DNA of 64,000 bases from Bursaphelenchus xylophilus. Taxonomy: Eukaryota > Nematoda > Chromadorea > Rhabditida > Aphelenchoididae. The notes below the pieces were generated by a model. It worked only from the letters and a program-made list of their open reading frames with translations. It was not told the DNA's origin and did no database searches. Location of the stretch: assembly GCA_904066235.2 (NCBI GenBank), contig CAJFCV020000001.1, positions 3,038,001 through 3,102,000 of the forward strand, given 5' to 3'. The first letter of the stretch is position 1; every line of letters begins with the position of its first letter. The position numbers and the translations under genes were made by a program. This document shows, piece by piece, positions 63,601-64,000 of the stretch.

Positions 63601-63642
63601 GAGAAACTGATGATGGTCTCAGCTTCAAACTACTTCAAATAA
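57687..63642 (+). CDS. FAM135-family protein, DUF676 serine-esterase-type alpha/beta hydrolase (841 aa)
   Basis: Eleven exons: 57,687-57,773; 57,883-58,095; 58,318-58,536; 58,747-58,873; 58,951-59,323; 60,024-60,441; 60,755-61,061; 61,429-61,618; 61,687-61,835; 62,243-62,608; 63,566-63,642. All are GT-AG and in frame. The N-terminal FAM135 domain begins TVYLQFHEFFAIDLVHGFYQ and continues with FEYFSFSAASMTVHA. A helical middle follows and then the hydrolase LHLIVLVHGLEG. The nucleophile elbow is AHSLG (Ser650) where relatives have GHSLG; Asp747 and His753 (LDLYVPLHS) complete a likely triad. The C-terminus HIAVVDDDTFVEKLMMVSAS then NYFK matches the family end. The substrate is unknown for the whole family. 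ATG 57,687 is the first in frame after the acceptor at 57,669. AATAAA lies about 160 nt after the stop. Confidence 0.93.
59440..59950. repeat. Tandem repeat, period about 147 bp, in FAM135 intron 5
   Basis: The anchor TTGGCAT within GAATTTCCCGCCAATTTGGC recurs at 59,464, 59,614, 59,757 and 59,905 (spacings 150, 143, 148). Units also share GGCTGAAAACT and GTCAGCTAA blocks. Confidence 0.8.
61140..62130. repeat. Single units of the same FAM135 intron repeat in introns 7 and 9
   Basis: GAATTTTGGCATTCTGTTGC (about 61,153, intron 7), and GAATTTTCCGCCAATTTTTG (about 61,932) and GAATTTCCCGCCAATTTTTG (about 62,075, intron 9), are followed by GGCTGAAAA-like or TTTCATTC sequence. This is the same unit as at 59,440-59,950. 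Confidence 0.6.
62912..63512. mobile_element. Palindromic element in the last FAM135 intron
   Basis: GTCTAAAATAATGTCAAAGT at 62,912 is mirrored by ACTTTGACATTATTTTAGAC near 63,490-63,509. Further mirrored blocks lie at 63,185-63,310 against 63,310-63,430 (CCAGACAAAAAA / TTTTTTGTCTGG). It is interrupted by another small foldback. Confidence 0.75.
62965..63157. mobile_element. Small foldback nested in the intron palindrome
   Basis: 193 bp, ends CTAGTCGCGGAAAAAAGTCC and GGACTCTTTTCCGCGACTAG, flanked by TATA on both sides. It holds two GCACTGTGCA-type palindromes. Confidence 0.8.
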
Positions 63643-64000
63643 ACTTGTTTGTACATTACTGATAAGCCTGGTACATCTCCCCCTACTTACTGGTCGCATC
63701 AGCTGTGTTATGACTAACATTCCCAAATGAAACATAATCGCATTTGACGCCAATTTGAATCAAGTTAACTATTAATATCAATAATAGTTGTGTAATTATC
63801 ACTAAAATAAATTATTATTAATTTTGGATTTGTTGAATTTTTTTTGCGGAGAGAAGGAAAAACAATGGATTTAGGGTAAAATACGGACATTACTAAGGGT
63901 AAGCTTTAAAATTTACAGTATATTTTACCATAAAAAGGCAGATATTGAGCTTTTTTTTATTTTTTTCATAATTTTCCTTTGTTTTTCTGACAAGATATTG
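63643..64000. other. 3' end of FAM135 and following intergenic sequence
   Basis: AATAAA near 63,806. Beyond it lies AT-rich sequence with GGTAAAATACGG motifs like those in the 31.6-32.2 kb array. No further gene. Confidence 0.5.

Overview
The window is a repeat-rich stretch of a nematode nuclear genome, probably a rhabditid-type worm. The evidence is intron-split genes with TTTTCAG acceptors, a chemoreceptor of the nematode-restricted SRT class, a glutamate receptor and FAM135 and SDR genes with short exons and small core introns, intron-bearing tRNA-Leu genes, and many AT-rich DNA-transposon relics. I cannot name the species. All homology calls come from reading motifs, not from a search.

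Layout. 1-22.9 kb holds no protein gene I can support. It is built of MITEs with TCAGTCTGTCGG ends, larger inverted-repeat elements with 3-bp TAA or TTA target duplications, and three hAT-like elements with 8-bp duplications. It also carries a cluster of three tRNA-Leu(CAA) genes and one tRNA-Arg(CCT). 22,994-29,212 is a complete BEL/Pao LTR retrotransposon with LTRs identical by eye and one 1898-residue gag-pol frame. 29.2-32.3 kb holds foldback elements and a tandem array. 32,325-34,899 is a four-exon retinol-dehydrogenase/17beta-HSD type SDR gene (306 aa). 35.3-36.7 kb is a heap of decayed transposon pieces.

36.9-50.4 kb is the densest part. Two small secreted cysteine-rich proteins (100 and 99 aa, reconstructed from two exons each) face each other at 36,936-37,508 (+) and 37,617-38,215 (-). 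They share a cysteine pattern and intron position and look like a tail-to-tail paralogous pair; I know no family name for them. On the minus strand follow a 12-exon kainate-type ionotropic glutamate receptor (38,360-47,211, 903 aa) and a five-exon SRT-class seven-helix receptor (48,273-50,446, 346 aa). The receptor introns are packed with MITEs, foldbacks and a shortened BEL/Pao derivative.

50.4-57.7 kb is non-coding and includes a nested foldback transposon (53,815-56,651) sitting inside a ~150-bp tandem repeat. 57,687-63,642 is an 11-exon FAM135-type alpha/beta-hydrolase gene (841 aa), with another tandem repeat and a nested palindrome in its introns.

The protein genes do not form a pathway. 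The two receptors and the two secreted peptides are adjacent and may be neuronal or sensory, but that is inference. The most novel items are the peptide pair, the elements made of GCACAGTGC palindromes, the ~150-bp tandem arrays next to genes, and the nested insertions whose empty sites can be rebuilt from the sequence.
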